From assembly GCA_964620125.1 (NCBI GenBank), contig CAZUGQ010000001.1, positions 186,001 through 250,000 of the forward strand: a stretch of DNA of 64,000 nucleotides, given 5' to 3'. Of this stretch, positions 17,355 to 26,422 are shown piece by piece. The translations under genes were made by a program, and so were the position numbers. Position 1 is the stretch's first letter. Every line of letters starts with the position of its first letter. The DNA comes from OLB6 sp964620125 (GTDB lineage: Bacteria > Bacteroidota > Ignavibacteria > Kapaibacteriales > Kapaibacteriaceae). Below the pieces are notes generated by a model. That model searched no databases. It worked only from the letters and a program-made list of their open reading frames with translations, and was not told where the DNA came from.

Positions 17355-17939
17355 ATGGATGCTCTCGATCGAGTTGTTGAACACTTCAGTTCACTTCCAA
17401 CCATTGGCAAGAAAACCGCGCGCCGCCTGGCCTTTCACCTTCTGCGGCAGTCGCAGGAGTCGGTTGACGAGTTTGCCAACGCACTGGTGCATATGCGTGC
17501 TTCTGTGCGTGAGTGCGATACCTGCCATACGTTTACTGACCTCCCTACGTGCTCAATCTGTAGCTCCGAACGTCGAGATCGGTCAGTCATCTGCGTTGTA
17601 GAACAACCCAGCGACGTGCTGGCCATCGAGCGTACTGGCGACTTTCGAGGCCTGTATCACGTTCTTCACGGCACACTCAATCCGCTGGATGGCATCGGTC
17701 CAGATGATATTCGGTTGCGCGAACTCATGCAACGTCTGGGAGGGGGCTTGGGCGAAATTATTCTTGCATTGAATCCAACGGTGGAAGGCGAGGTCACTAC
17801 GCAATACATTGCCAAAATCACTGCTCCATTTGGACTCCGACTCACCCGCATTGCAAGGGGTGTTCCCGTGGGTGCCGATCTTGAGTTTGCAGACGATGCA
17901 ACTCTTAGTAAGGCCATCGAAGGGCGAGTTCCGGTGTAA
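17355..17939 (+). CDS. recR: Recombination mediator RecR
   Basis: 194 residues. RecR works with RecF/RecO to load RecA at gaps. Seen: helix-hairpin-helix (SSLPTIGKKTARRLAFHLL), a four-cysteine zinc finger (CDTC-x7-CSIC region, CDTCHTFTDLPTCSIC), a Toprim domain beginning VICVVEQPSDVLAIERTGDFRGLYHVLHG with conserved Glu in EQPSD, and a C-terminal Walker B-like end. The start chosen is the ATG at 17355; a TTG two codons upstream lies inside the -7 element. The stop overlaps the start of the next gene (TAATG). Confidence 0.96.
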   Translation: MDALDRVVEHFSSLPTIGKKTARRLAFHLLRQSQESVDEFANALVHMRASVRECDTCHTFTDLPTCSICSSERRDRSVICVVEQPSDVLAIERTGDFRGLYHVLHGTLNPLDGIGPDDIRLRELMQRLGGGLGEIILALNPTVEGEVTTQYIAKITAPFGLRLTRIARGVPVGADLEFADDATLSKAIEGRVPV

Positions 17940-18544
17940 TGGCAATGATCGGTCGAACAAACACACTCACATGGGTTTTGGTGTGTGGCGTCTGCCTGGC
18001 TGCATGCACAACACGCACACCCGAGGACCCGTCGGGATCGCGAGGCACCTACATCCCCCCCACAACACCGGGAACAGTTCTTGAAAATTTTCGGGCTGCC
18101 GTGGAAGAGAAGAACACGGAGAACTTCATGCTGTGCTTGAGTGAGGTGGGAACTCGAAGCATGTATCCATACATCTTTGAACCATCGGCCGAGGCTCGTG
18201 CCAGATATCAGACTGTGTTTGATACATGGAGCAGAGACAAGGAGCGACAAGCCTTTCTTTCCATGATCGCTCGACTGGCAGTGGAAAAGAGACCACTGCT
18301 GTCCTTTTTATCAGTTTCGGTGAACTTCTCTTCTCCAGATAGCGCCGTCTATGTAACCGAGTACCAACTCACCGTTGATCATAATCTAGAAACGATACCC
18401 ACGGTGCTAACCGGCACTATGGTGCTTACCATTTCACCTGAGATAAGCGGACTTTGGAGTATATCACGTTGGCAGGATGCTCGCAGAGCTGCAGACACCA
18501 CAGAGGCCACTTGGTCCATCCTCAAGGCCTCTCTCGTAAACTGA
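17939..18544 (+). CDS. Lipoprotein of unknown function (NTF2-like fold possible)
   Basis: 201 residues with a lipoprotein signal (WVLVCGVCLAAC, Cys at about residue 23). The mature part starts with a helix of the kind ENFRAAVEEKNTENFMLCLSE and ends WSISRWQDARRA, a pattern common in SnoaL/NTF2-like small proteins. A C7 run (18055-18061) codes for an Ile-Pro-Pro stretch in the linker after the lipid anchor. The protein at 18887 shares the plan (NFRYSYVFRD at the start, WKITQWRDE at the end), so the two are probably distant paralogues. No function is assigned. Confidence 0.7.
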   Translation: MAMIGRTNTLTWVLVCGVCLAACTTRTPEDPSGSRGTYIPPTTPGTVLENFRAAVEEKNTENFMLCLSEVGTRSMYPYIFEPSAEARARYQTVFDTWSRDKERQAFLSMIARLAVEKRPLLSFLSVSVNFSSPDSAVYVTEYQLTVDHNLETIPTVLTGTMVLTISPEISGLWSISRWQDARRAADTTEATWSILKASLVN

Positions 18545-18556
18545 AGTATGAAGCAG

Positions 18557-18564
18557 TATTTTTG
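18557..18564 (+). promoter_or_regulatory. -7 promoter element of the small membrane protein gene
   Basis: TATTTTTG matches TAnnTTTG exactly and lies 18 bases before the ATG at 18583; GGAGGAA sits between them as a Shine-Dalgarno site. It could give the membrane protein its own transcript inside the recR operon. Confidence 0.45.
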
Positions 18565-18582
18565 GACCGAACTGGAGGAACT

Positions 18583-18894
18583 ATGGAACAGCACAACTAC
18601 GGTGTTCACGAAGAAGACCAACCAACCCACGTAAACAACAACGCCGCAACAGCCTTTCTTGGGGTACTGTTTGCCATACTCATCTGTGTTGCATGCGTTA
18701 GTATCGCCAAGGGCATGGGGTGGCATCCCGTGGTTGGAGGCATCCTTACTGGTGCCAGCGGTGCCTTCATGGGTGCGATGGGTACAAGTACCGTTGACGG
18801 CAATCGTGCCGCCATTCTAGGCTGGGCAGGTGCAACCAACTTTATCCTCGGACTCGTGATGTTTACTGGCCTAACCAAGGGAATCCTTGGATAA
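18583..18894 (+). CDS. Small membrane protein, unknown
   Basis: 103 residues. A hydrophilic, His/Asp/Glu-rich N-terminus (EQHNYGVHEEDQPTHVNNN) is followed by three hydrophobic segments (about 23-43, 48-68, 78-100), the last two rich in Gly and Ala (VVGGILTGASGAFMGAMG). Start at 18583 chosen because of the clear upstream GGAGGAA. No family recognised. It is encoded between two similar lipoproteins, suggesting a small envelope complex; that is inference. Confidence 0.65.
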   Translation: MEQHNYGVHEEDQPTHVNNNAATAFLGVLFAILICVACVSIAKGMGWHPVVGGILTGASGAFMGAMGTSTVDGNRAAILGWAGATNFILGLVMFTGLTKGILG

Positions 18895-19411
18895 CGTGTA
18901 CCGCCGATATGGCCTGGCCAGTGCAGGAATGATGCTGTTTCTCTTTACTTCCTGCACGAACCCATTTGCGCCAGGTTTGGCAAACGAGGCACCGGATAGT
19001 CCGATCCTCGGCGATCAGCGGACAATCGAAGGCTTGTTCCAAAACTTTCGGTACAGCTACGTTTTCCGAGATACCCTTACCTATGGCAAGCTGCTCGACC
19101 GGTCCTTTGCCTTTGTGTATCGCGATTACGACAAACTGATAGACGTTACCTGGGGCCGGGACGAAGACATGTTAGCCACGAACGGACTGTTCAGTCGGGC
19201 CCAGAATCTGGACCTCGTGTGGAACGATGTTGTAGTAGCCGATGGCGACTCAGTAACGCAGAACATTTCCCGTGGCTTTATTCTCACGATCACGTTTAGT
19301 CCAGAAGACATTGTTCGTGCCCAGGGCCGCGTAAGCCTGCGCGTTCAGCGCCCCTCACCCGCTGACGTGTGGAAGATCACGCAGTGGCGTGACGAGTCTA
19401 ACTACTTCTGA
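18887..19411 (+). CDS. Lipoprotein of unknown function, similar to the one at 17939
   Basis: 174 residues if started at the TTG at 18887, overlapping the upstream stop; a GTG at 18896 is an alternative. Lipobox ASAGMMLFLFTSC (Cys at residue 23). The mature part has the layout helix (LFQNFRYSYVFRDTLTYGKLLD), beta-rich middle, and a C-terminal WKITQWRDE. The same ending occurs in the lipoprotein two genes upstream, suggesting a duplicated NTF2-like lipoprotein pair. Function unknown. Confidence 0.68.
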   Translation: MDNVYRRYGLASAGMMLFLFTSCTNPFAPGLANEAPDSPILGDQRTIEGLFQNFRYSYVFRDTLTYGKLLDRSFAFVYRDYDKLIDVTWGRDEDMLATNGLFSRAQNLDLVWNDVVVADGDSVTQNISRGFILTITFSPEDIVRAQGRVSLRVQRPSPADVWKITQWRDESNYF

Positions 19412-19451
19412 TCAAGCCCCTGCTGCAGGAATCAGTCTGTTGCAAGCACCA

Positions 19452-20005
19452 TTAATAGGCTGAGTGCGGAGGGAAGTTTTCGAGAATCTCACCCACAGCT
19501 TCATTGATTAGCGCCTCACGTTCCTGTGGTGAGCGAGTCTGACCCAATACACCAGTGCCCTGTCCCTCCCAACAAGACTCTTTGAGGCTCTGTCGAAAAT
19601 GTCGATGTACAGGGTTCCTTCATCGTACTTCGTAACTACGGTCTGCGTGCTATGGTACCCACCACCGTAATACGGTCCCCAGTAAGGCCCCGCACTGTAA
19701 CCGTAGGTACTAAGGTTTACCTTTTCCTGCACGCCTGCATAGGTAAGTATGATGAGATCGGCCGACTCTTCGGCTACTGAGTTGAAACCCTTCTGTACCA
19801 AGTTGCCTTCAATTGCCGCCTGCACTCTGCGCTGAGCAAAGTCATTGTCGGCCAATCTATCGCCCTGCACTTTCGCATCGCGCTTTAGGTGAAATGTGCG
19901 GTACTTGGAAAAATCCGTATCCGGACTATAGTCGGACGTCACATCAAACTGTGAGCATGCCGTTAGTACACTGCAGACAAGAACAATCAGCGCATTTCGA
20001 AACAT
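19452..20005 (-). pseudogene. DUF4136-family lipoprotein interrupted by a -1 frameshift
   Basis: The reading frame from 20005 begins with a lipoprotein signal (ALIVLVCSVLTAC) and a DUF4136 body (DYSPDTDFSKYRTFHL, DLIILTYAGVQEKV, YDEGTLYIDIFDRASKSLV). It then leaves the family pattern and stops at 19508 after YWVRLAHHRNVRR. One base lower, the expected family ending reads WEGQGTGVLGQTRSPQ and then EREALINEAVGEILENFP, stopping at 19452-19454. One base is missing near 19569-19573 (the minus strand has GTTGG where GTTTGG is expected). This is either a recent inactivation or an assembly error. The sequence between 19412 and 19451 holds nothing recognised. Confidence 0.85.
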
Positions 20006-20016
20006 AGTGTTTGTGT

Positions 20017-20024
20017 GGGGGGGG
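20017..20024. repeat. G8 run in the DUF4136/typA divergent region
   Basis: Eight G on the plus strand, 12 bases upstream of the minus-strand lipoprotein start, in its presumed 5' leader. It is the only run of the set, besides the one before gcvP, that lies outside a gene. Confidence 0.85.
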
Positions 20025-20093
20025 CGTGGGAAGAAACGCCGCTATAGGCAGCGCCTGCTAAAGGTCTTCGAAGGGCGTCACAAATTTAGCGAG

Positions 20094-20101
20094 TAGTTTT
20101 G
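20094..20101 (+). promoter_or_regulatory. -7 promoter element of typA
   Basis: TAGTTTTG, an exact TAnnTTTG match, 25 bases before the typA ATG at 20127. No Shine-Dalgarno sequence is evident before the ATG. Confidence 0.5.
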
Positions 20102-20126
20102 CACATCACCACCAGCCCCTTACCCA

Positions 20127-21962
20127 ATGCCCGTTACACAGCGCACGGATCATCGTTCTATAGCCATCATTGCACACGTTGACCACGGTAAGACCACCTT
20201 GGTCGATCACATGCTTCGCCAGAGCGGCACGTTCAGAGACAACCAGCAGGTTGCAGAACGAGTGATGGACAGTAATGATTTGGAACGCGAACGTGGCATT
20301 ACCATTATGGCCAAGAATGCAGCCGTGCGGTGGGCCGACGTAAAGATCAACATCGTTGATACACCGGGTCACAGCGACTTTGGCGGCGAAGTCGAGCGCG
20401 TCCTAAGCATGGTTGACGGCGTGTTGCTGCTGGTTGATGCTGCAGAAGGCCCACTGCCACAAACACGCTTCGTGCTTCGCAAGGCACTGGAGATGGGTCT
20501 GCATCCCATCGTGGTAATCAACAAGATCGACAGGCAGGATGCACGTCCGAAGGAAGTGTACGACGAGATCCTCGAGCTCTTCATGAACCTTGGTGCCAGT
20601 TATGAGCAACTGGACTTTCCTGTTGTGTATGCAATCGGCCGGCAAGGTATTGCCCGCACAGCACCAGATGGAACGGAAGAAGATCTAAGTGTTCTCTTCA
20701 ACGCCATACTAAAGCACATTCCTCCGCCCTCTGTAGATGTGGATGCAGAGTTTGCTATGGTGATCAGTGCTCTATCATGGAGCGACTACGTTGGTCGAAT
20801 CGCTGTGGGTAGAATTGCAAGTGGCACCGTAAAGGTTGGTGATCACGTGGCACTGATCAAGCCCGATGGTGCAAAAGAAACCGCACGCATAACGAAGATG
20901 ACCGTGTTCGAGGGCATTCAGCGCGTGGAGGTTGCCGATGCGGCGGCCGGCGAAATCATCGCCTTGAGTGGTTTTGAGAATGTGAACATTGGCGACACCA
21001 TCGCCGTTAGCAGCCGCACAGAGCCACTTAGCTCCGTGAACATTGACGAGCCAACGCTGGCCATGTACTTCATGGTTAACACGTCACCACTGGCTGGCCG
21101 TGAAGGCACCTTCGTGACCACACCCAAGCTGCGTGAGCGGCTGTATCGCGAGCTGCGCAATAACGTGAGCATGCGCGTGGAAGACACGGACTCACCCGAT
21201 GTTTTCAAAGTGAGTGCTCGTGGAGAACTGCAGTTGGCCATCCTTATCGAAACCATGCGCCGGGAAGGATATGAGTTTGCTGTGTCGCGCCCAGAAGTGC
21301 TCTTTCGCCGTTTGGAAGATGGTACCCTACTGGAACCCATCGAACGTGTCGTGGTGGACGTACCGATGGAGCATAGCGGAACCGTGATTGAGATTCTTGG
21401 ACGCCGTCGGGGAGAGCTTACAGCCATGAACCCTGGCGTCGATAGTGTTCGCTGTGAGTTCAACGTTCCAGCTCGCGGCCTTATCGGATTTCGAACGGAG
21501 TTCCTTACAAGCACCCGCGGTCTGGGCATCATTCACCACACGTTTGCCGAGTATGCACCGTACAAGGGTGTTATTGCAGGGCGCTTGCGAGGTGCACTTG
21601 TGGCAATGGAAGGTGGCACAACCACTGCGTACGCTCTCGAGTCCATTCAAGAGCGGGGCACCCTGTTTATCGGACCAGGCGTTGAAGCGTACGAAGGCAT
21701 GATCATTGGCGAGAACAGTCGGGAAGACGATCTTGCCGTAAATGCAACGCGCACAAAACACCTTACTAACATGCGGTCGAGCGGCTCGGATGGTCTTGTG
21801 CGATTAGACACGCCCCGACAACTCTCGCTCGAACAGTGCATCGAGTTCCTGGAGGATGATGAGCTATTGGAGGTTACCCCCGAGAGTGTTCGACTACGCA
21901 AGAAAATTCTTGATACGACGATGCGTCAACGCGCACGTAAGCGCGAAGCTGCAACCACGTGA
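20127..21962 (+). CDS. typA: Ribosome-associated GTPase TypA/BipA
   Basis: 611-residue translational GTPase related to EF-G that binds the ribosome and helps 50S assembly, mainly under stress or cold. G1 loop AHVDHGKTTLVD, switch I RERGITIMAKN, G3 VDTPGHSDFGGEVERVL, G4 NKIDRQDARP. Domains II, III and V follow, and the BipA-specific C-terminal domain carries TSTRGLGIIHHTF and YAPYKG. Full family length, intact. The TGA stop overlaps the GTG start of the next gene. Confidence 0.97.
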   Translation: MPVTQRTDHRSIAIIAHVDHGKTTLVDHMLRQSGTFRDNQQVAERVMDSNDLERERGITIMAKNAAVRWADVKINIVDTPGHSDFGGEVERVLSMVDGVLLLVDAAEGPLPQTRFVLRKALEMGLHPIVVINKIDRQDARPKEVYDEILELFMNLGASYEQLDFPVVYAIGRQGIARTAPDGTEEDLSVLFNAILKHIPPPSVDVDAEFAMVISALSWSDYVGRIAVGRIASGTVKVGDHVALIKPDGAKETARITKMTVFEGIQRVEVADAAAGEIIALSGFENVNIGDTIAVSSRTEPLSSVNIDEPTLAMYFMVNTSPLAGREGTFVTTPKLRERLYRELRNNVSMRVEDTDSPDVFKVSARGELQLAILIETMRREGYEFAVSRPEVLFRRLEDGTLLEPIERVVVDVPMEHSGTVIEILGRRRGELTAMNPGVDSVRCEFNVPARGLIGFRTEFLTSTRGLGIIHHTFAEYAPYKGVIAGRLRGALVAMEGGTTTAYALESIQERGTLFIGPGVEAYEGMIIGENSREDDLAVNATRTKHLTNMRSSGSDGLVRLDTPRQLSLEQCIEFLEDDELLEVTPESVRLRKKILDTTMRQRARKREAATT

Positions 21963-22831
21963 TTCAAAGCCCCTTCCCAGCCATAGCAATCCTGTTGATG
22001 GGCGCTGCAACCCTCAGCGCAACCGAACCAATCCATCTTACTTACCGTCCTCACACCGGTGCTACAGTGCGCTACCGTACGAGCAGCACACTTGGCCAGA
22101 ACCTCACGGTGATGGGGCGCGACGTGATTTCGGAAGTGAGTACAACGCTTGGCTTGGTGATGACGGTTCGGGAAACGCTCATGCAGCGCAGCACCATCGA
22201 GCTTGCATGGCAGGACGGCAAGATCACGGTGCGATCAGCGGGGGCACAGCCAATGCTTGCAGCCGACAGTTCCGTTGCGATTAATATGCACGGACTCAAA
22301 CAGCGGCTAACGCTCACGCCGAAGGGTACGGTGATTGCCAAAGAGGTCAGCTCCGATGCAAACCTTGCAGAGGTGCTTGGCATCGTAGAATCAACGAAAA
22401 TCCCCGACAGAATCATTGTGCCTTTTCCTGCAGTTGCTGTGTCTCCGGGCGACCAGTGGACGTCGACACTCGCCGATACAGCGGCTGCACCTCACGGCCG
22501 AGGCACCGTAATTACAAAAGGAACCATCACGTACACCTTTCGCGGCCTTGCCGATACGCTTGGCAGGCACTGTTGGGTGATCGACCTGAACAGCGCCGAC
22601 ATATCGCAACAAGGCTCACTTACAGGAGCAGCAATCGAGATGCGTATTGACGGCAGTGGAAGCATGCGCGGCACCAGCGTTCATGATTCCCGTACAGGAC
22701 TTGTTATCCGTTCAGCAACACAACTGGAAACTCGCGTCCACATGACTGGCCAAGGAATGCAAGAAGGTGCACAGAACATCTCCGTTCCGGTGCATTCGCA
22801 GGTGAACGTAATCGTGGAACGCGAGGAATGA
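21959..22831 (+). CDS. Exported protein of unknown function (DUF6263-like)
   Basis: 290 residues with a GTG start overlapping the typA stop. Hydrophobic N-terminus (PAIAILLMGAATLSATEP) acts as a signal peptide. The beta-rich body (LTYRPHTGATVRYRTSSTLGQNL, LTLTPKGTVI, FPAVAVSPGDQW, GTITYTFRGLADTLGRHCWVIDLNS, in segments) fits proteins of the DUF6263 type that are predicted to be periplasmic or surface-bound. The role is unknown. It overlaps the next gene (ATGA) and is probably co-transcribed with it. Confidence 0.65.
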   Translation: MIQSPFPAIAILLMGAATLSATEPIHLTYRPHTGATVRYRTSSTLGQNLTVMGRDVISEVSTTLGLVMTVRETLMQRSTIELAWQDGKITVRSAGAQPMLAADSSVAINMHGLKQRLTLTPKGTVIAKEVSSDANLAEVLGIVESTKIPDRIIVPFPAVAVSPGDQWTSTLADTAAAPHGRGTVITKGTITYTFRGLADTLGRHCWVIDLNSADISQQGSLTGAAIEMRIDGSGSMRGTSVHDSRTGLVIRSATQLETRVHMTGQGMQEGAQNISVPVHSQVNVIVEREE

Positions 22832-23730
22832 ACAGGTCAGCCAGGGGGCTTCGGTTTCGCTATGTGGTAACGTGTGTACTCCTTGCAGTCGGCACCGTGC
22901 ATGCACAGATCCAGCTTGCTCCAAATGCCCAGCCTCCTGTGCTTGGGAACGACACTCTCTGCTTTCGCTATCGATTTGAACCTGGTGACAGTGTGACGTA
23001 TCAGATCGAGGCTGCCGATAGTATAGCCTTTGTTGGTGAGCCCACCTTGCTCAAGATTCGCAAGGAAACGGTTTTGATTGTTTGTGATTCCGTTCTACCT
23101 TCGGGAGCGTATGCCCTGCAGGTACGTTGGTTGGAGGCGAATGAAAAAAGTGTGACGGCAACCGACTCGTCGCGCATTCGCACTACTCATCCATGGACGT
23201 CGCATACCGTTTTCCTAGCCATGGATTCGTTGGGTCATCGTCTTCCCAATCGCTCAGAACAAAGCACCAAGGCTGTTGTAGCACCGGGGGGGGCATTCCA
23301 ACCACTACTGCTCCCGCCACTGGATAGCTCGTGCGGCGGACAGAACCAGAGCTGGCTCTATCGCGATACGATGGTGCTTATCGAGAATGCCACCCCGCCA
23401 CCTGTTCTCGATGTGATGTACTTGTGGCGAGTTCAGGACTTTGCAGATACACTCGGCAAAAAGTACACGCAGATACAGTACACGCAGAGTGGCGTGGGCC
23501 AAATGTCGGTGACAGCAGACCGCACTACCTTCAACGCATCAGCAGTCATTGCAGGCTACGGCAAGCTTACGTTCGACCCCGACCTGCAACTCCCCTATCA
23601 CATGTATGCTACAGTACAAGCAAAGCTGGAACTGGAGTTTCCCAATGGTGTTGTTCGCGAAGGCATCCATCATAGTATGATGAACATGCACTGCAAGGAG
23701 GTTCGAAGGCATGGCAGGAAGAGCCCGTAA
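22828..23730 (+). CDS. Exported protein of unknown function
   Basis: 300 residues, signal peptide FRYVVTCVLLAVGTVHAQ. Beta-rich; FRYRFEPGDSVTYQIEAADSIAF resembles the N-terminal module of the preceding protein (THLTYRPHTGATVRYR type), so the two may be related. A G8 run at 23286-23293 encodes Gly-Gly within PGGAF; a one-base slip would truncate the protein after about 155 residues. The C-terminus is basic (EVRRHGRKSP). No family recognised with confidence. Confidence 0.6.
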   Translation: MNRSARGLRFRYVVTCVLLAVGTVHAQIQLAPNAQPPVLGNDTLCFRYRFEPGDSVTYQIEAADSIAFVGEPTLLKIRKETVLIVCDSVLPSGAYALQVRWLEANEKSVTATDSSRIRTTHPWTSHTVFLAMDSLGHRLPNRSEQSTKAVVAPGGAFQPLLLPPLDSSCGGQNQSWLYRDTMVLIENATPPPVLDVMYLWRVQDFADTLGKKYTQIQYTQSGVGQMSVTADRTTFNASAVIAGYGKLTFDPDLQLPYHMYATVQAKLELEFPNGVVREGIHHSMMNMHCKEVRRHGRKSP

Positions 23731-23786
23731 CTTTCATGTTTTGCTGCCGTAACCGGCGTCGGCAAATGCACACAAAGAGGAGATTC

Positions 23787-25133
23787 ATGACTCGGTGGCT
23801 CATTGTGAGTGTAGTGTTTGGCTTAGCTACCGTGGTAAACGCACAGACGCGTGGAACCACCTCCTACTACACGCTCAACGAATGCATCCGCATTGGCTTA
23901 GAGAGGAACTTCGACATGCGGCTTTCCAGCGCTGCAGCGAGGAGTGCTGCGGCAGACCTCACAGCCGCTTTCGGCAACTACCTGCCAGGAGCAAACATCA
24001 ACGCATCGTATAGCAGACAGCTTACCAACCTCCGCCCGCAGTTCTCATTCATCAACGGCATTCCAGTCCAGGGCGATCCACTACCCAACTACTACACGTT
24101 CGGCGCCAATCTAAACTGGACGCTTTTCGATGGCTTCAATCGCGAAGGGCAATACGACGTTTCCCGCAGCAACCTTGATGCAGCGGAACAGGATATCCGT
24201 GCTCAGCGGTTGTTCGTTGCCTATCAGATAACCAGAGCCTACGTGAATGTCCTTCGAACGCAGCAACTCATCGAAACACAAGAAGAGAGCTTATCGCTAT
24301 CAAAGGTTCTTTTGGATAATGTTCGCGCACTGTACGAAGCTGGTCGTGCACCGCTAACGCAACTGCTCTCGCAGGAAACCGAAGTAGCCAATCAGGAAAC
24401 TGCTTTGGTTCAGGCCCAGAACAACCATGAAACCGCAAAGATCGACCTGCTGGTACTCATGTGTGTGGATCCAAGCGTGCCTGCTGAGTTCGATGGCACT
24501 TCCATGCCTAACGATGTGAAACAACAGGATGTAACGGACTTCCGACAAACCATCGGCAATGAGCAGCAGAGCATTCAGCGCGCTATCACCTCGCGTCCGG
24601 ATGTTCAGGCATCACGTAAGCGTGTTGAAGCAGCCGATGCCAACATGACCGTTGCTACCTCTGGCTACTACCCCACTTTGACCGCAACCGGTGGGTATTC
24701 GTGGGGCAACTTCGAGATCAGCAACTTCGATACACAAGGGCGCATGAGTGTTGGACTCAGCCTTTTCGTTCCAATCTTTGACCGATTCCAAACCAATCGG
24801 CGCATAGAAAACGCCCGGCTCACACAGCAACAGGTGAGTATTGACTACGACCGCCTTGAACAAACAATCCAGCAAAATGTTCGACGGGCGTATTTGCAAC
24901 TTGCTGCCGCAGAGAAAGGACTTGAGATTGCTGATCGCGCCATGCGTCCAGCTCAAACCTCGTTCGATGCCATGCGTGAGCGCTACAATGTTGGCGGTGC
25001 AACGCTTGTCGAGGTTCAACAAGCCAATTATCAACTGATCACTGCTCGTGTGAATCGTGTTACGGCCATGTATGCATGGCTCGATGCGAAAACCTTTGTG
25101 GAATTTGCCACCGGACTGTTCAAGGAACCATAA
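23787..25133 (+). CDS. TolC-family outer-membrane efflux channel
   Basis: 448 residues from the ATG at 23787, chosen because it follows a clear Shine-Dalgarno (AGAGGAG) and begins the signal peptide (TRWLIVSVVFGLATVVNAQ). The two OEP repeats are visible: the first with LNECIRIGLERNFDMRLS and a second starting near ITSRPDVQASRKRVEAADANM. Both end in long alpha-helical barrel segments. It forms a trimeric outer-membrane duct. It is the first gene of a complete exporter set: TolC, HlyD/MacA adaptor, ATPase and two permeases, all on the same strand. Confidence 0.95.
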   Translation: MTRWLIVSVVFGLATVVNAQTRGTTSYYTLNECIRIGLERNFDMRLSSAAARSAAADLTAAFGNYLPGANINASYSRQLTNLRPQFSFINGIPVQGDPLPNYYTFGANLNWTLFDGFNREGQYDVSRSNLDAAEQDIRAQRLFVAYQITRAYVNVLRTQQLIETQEESLSLSKVLLDNVRALYEAGRAPLTQLLSQETEVANQETALVQAQNNHETAKIDLLVLMCVDPSVPAEFDGTSMPNDVKQQDVTDFRQTIGNEQQSIQRAITSRPDVQASRKRVEAADANMTVATSGYYPTLTATGGYSWGNFEISNFDTQGRMSVGLSLFVPIFDRFQTNRRIENARLTQQQVSIDYDRLEQTIQQNVRRAYLQLAAAEKGLEIADRAMRPAQTSFDAMRERYNVGGATLVEVQQANYQLITARVNRVTAMYAWLDAKTFVEFATGLFKEP

Positions 25134-25135
25134 GT

Positions 25136-26422
25136 ATGGCTCGCAAGAAGAGAGCACCTGTTGTCCTGTATGTTGTGTTAGGTCTGCTGGTCGTTGGCAT
25201 CCTGGCCTCGGTATCCTGGTTTGCCATGGGTCGTGGTTCAGAGGTGGTTCTCGTGTCAGTAGAGCCAACAAGCACACGAACCATCATTCAGACGGTGAAC
25301 GCCATCGGTAAGCTGCAGCCAGAGTACATGGTGAAAATCACGTCGGAGGCCAGTGGCGAAATCGTTTTTCTTGGCGTTCGCGATGGCGACACGGTTAAGG
25401 CAGGCGATTTGTTGGTTCGCATTCAGCCTGATCTTGTGCAAACGCAGCTCGAGCAAAGCACTGCTGCCGCAGAGTCAGCTAGAATGGCAATCAACATCAA
25501 CAAAGCCGACATGGATAGGGCTGAGGCAGACTTAAAGCGCATCAGCGAACTCTACAAGAAAGACTACGCTACACGAGAAGAACTCGACAGAGCGAAGGCC
25601 ACATACGAAATGGCTTCAGCTCGGTACGCACAAAGCAAGGCCAGCTACGAGCAGGCACGCGGCCAGCTACGGCAAACCCAAGCATCAGCCAGTCGTACAA
25701 CTATTACCAGCCCTATGGCCGGTGTGGTTACCTACCTTGCCGTTGAACGAGGCGAAAAGGTTGTGGGTACCGCAACCATGGAAGGCACCGAGATCATGCG
25801 CATCGCCAACCTTGACGTGATGAATGCATGGGTTGACGTTGACGAGAATGATGTTGCATTGCTCTCGGTTGGTGATACAGCGCGTATACGTGTTGATGCA
25901 TTGCCCGACACAACATACACGGGCATCGTGTATGAAATCAGCCATTCACCTAAGACCTCCGGTGCTGGAACACAGGAAGAAGTAGTGAACTTTCAGGTAC
26001 GAATCAGACTTAGCAATCCCGATCCACGAATGCGTCCCGGTATGAGCGTAAGTGTTGACATGGAAACCGAGACGCGCACCAATGTTGTAGCCGTTCCCAT
26101 TCAGGCTGTTACCGTGAAGAAGCAGGAAGGTGCGCCGGAGGAGGATTGGCGCGTTGAAGACAGAACAGAAGGCCGACGCCGCAAGGAGCCCGAAAGTATG
26201 GTGTGGGTAACCGATGGCAGCACCGTTCGTGCTCGTGTGATCAAAACAGGCATTAGCGACCAAGGATATATCGAGGTACTTTCAGGATTAAAGATTGGAG
26301 ACCGTGTGGTAACAAGTCCGTTTGCCGCGGTAACCAAACTGCTCACCGAAGGGAGCAAGATTCGCATCGAGGATCCAAAGGCTCGAAAGGCACGATTCGA
26401 CAGGCTGAGGCAAGGTCAATGA
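25136..26422 (+). CDS. MacA-like periplasmic adaptor (HlyD family)
   Basis: 428 residues, starting two bases after the TolC stop. N-terminal membrane anchor (VVLYVVLGLLVVGILASVSWFA), lipoyl halves (GEIVFLGVRDGDTVKAGDLLVRI and TITSPMAGVVTYLAVERGEKV), a helical hairpin between them (about 110-190, rich in Ala, Glu and Lys), then beta-barrel and membrane-proximal domains. A charged loop (EGAPEEDWRVEDRTEGRRRKEPES, split here as EEDWRVEDRTEGRRR) is inserted near residues 345-365. It couples the ABC permeases to TolC. The 3' end overlaps the ATPase gene (ATGA). Confidence 0.94.
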   Translation: MARKKRAPVVLYVVLGLLVVGILASVSWFAMGRGSEVVLVSVEPTSTRTIIQTVNAIGKLQPEYMVKITSEASGEIVFLGVRDGDTVKAGDLLVRIQPDLVQTQLEQSTAAAESARMAININKADMDRAEADLKRISELYKKDYATREELDRAKATYEMASARYAQSKASYEQARGQLRQTQASASRTTITSPMAGVVTYLAVERGEKVVGTATMEGTEIMRIANLDVMNAWVDVDENDVALLSVGDTARIRVDALPDTTYTGIVYEISHSPKTSGAGTQEEVVNFQVRIRLSNPDPRMRPGMSVSVDMETETRTNVVAVPIQAVTVKKQEGAPEEDWRVEDRTEGRRRKEPESMVWVTDGSTVRARVIKTGISDQGYIEVLSGLKIGDRVVTSPFAAVTKLLTEGSKIRIEDPKARKARFDRLRQGQ

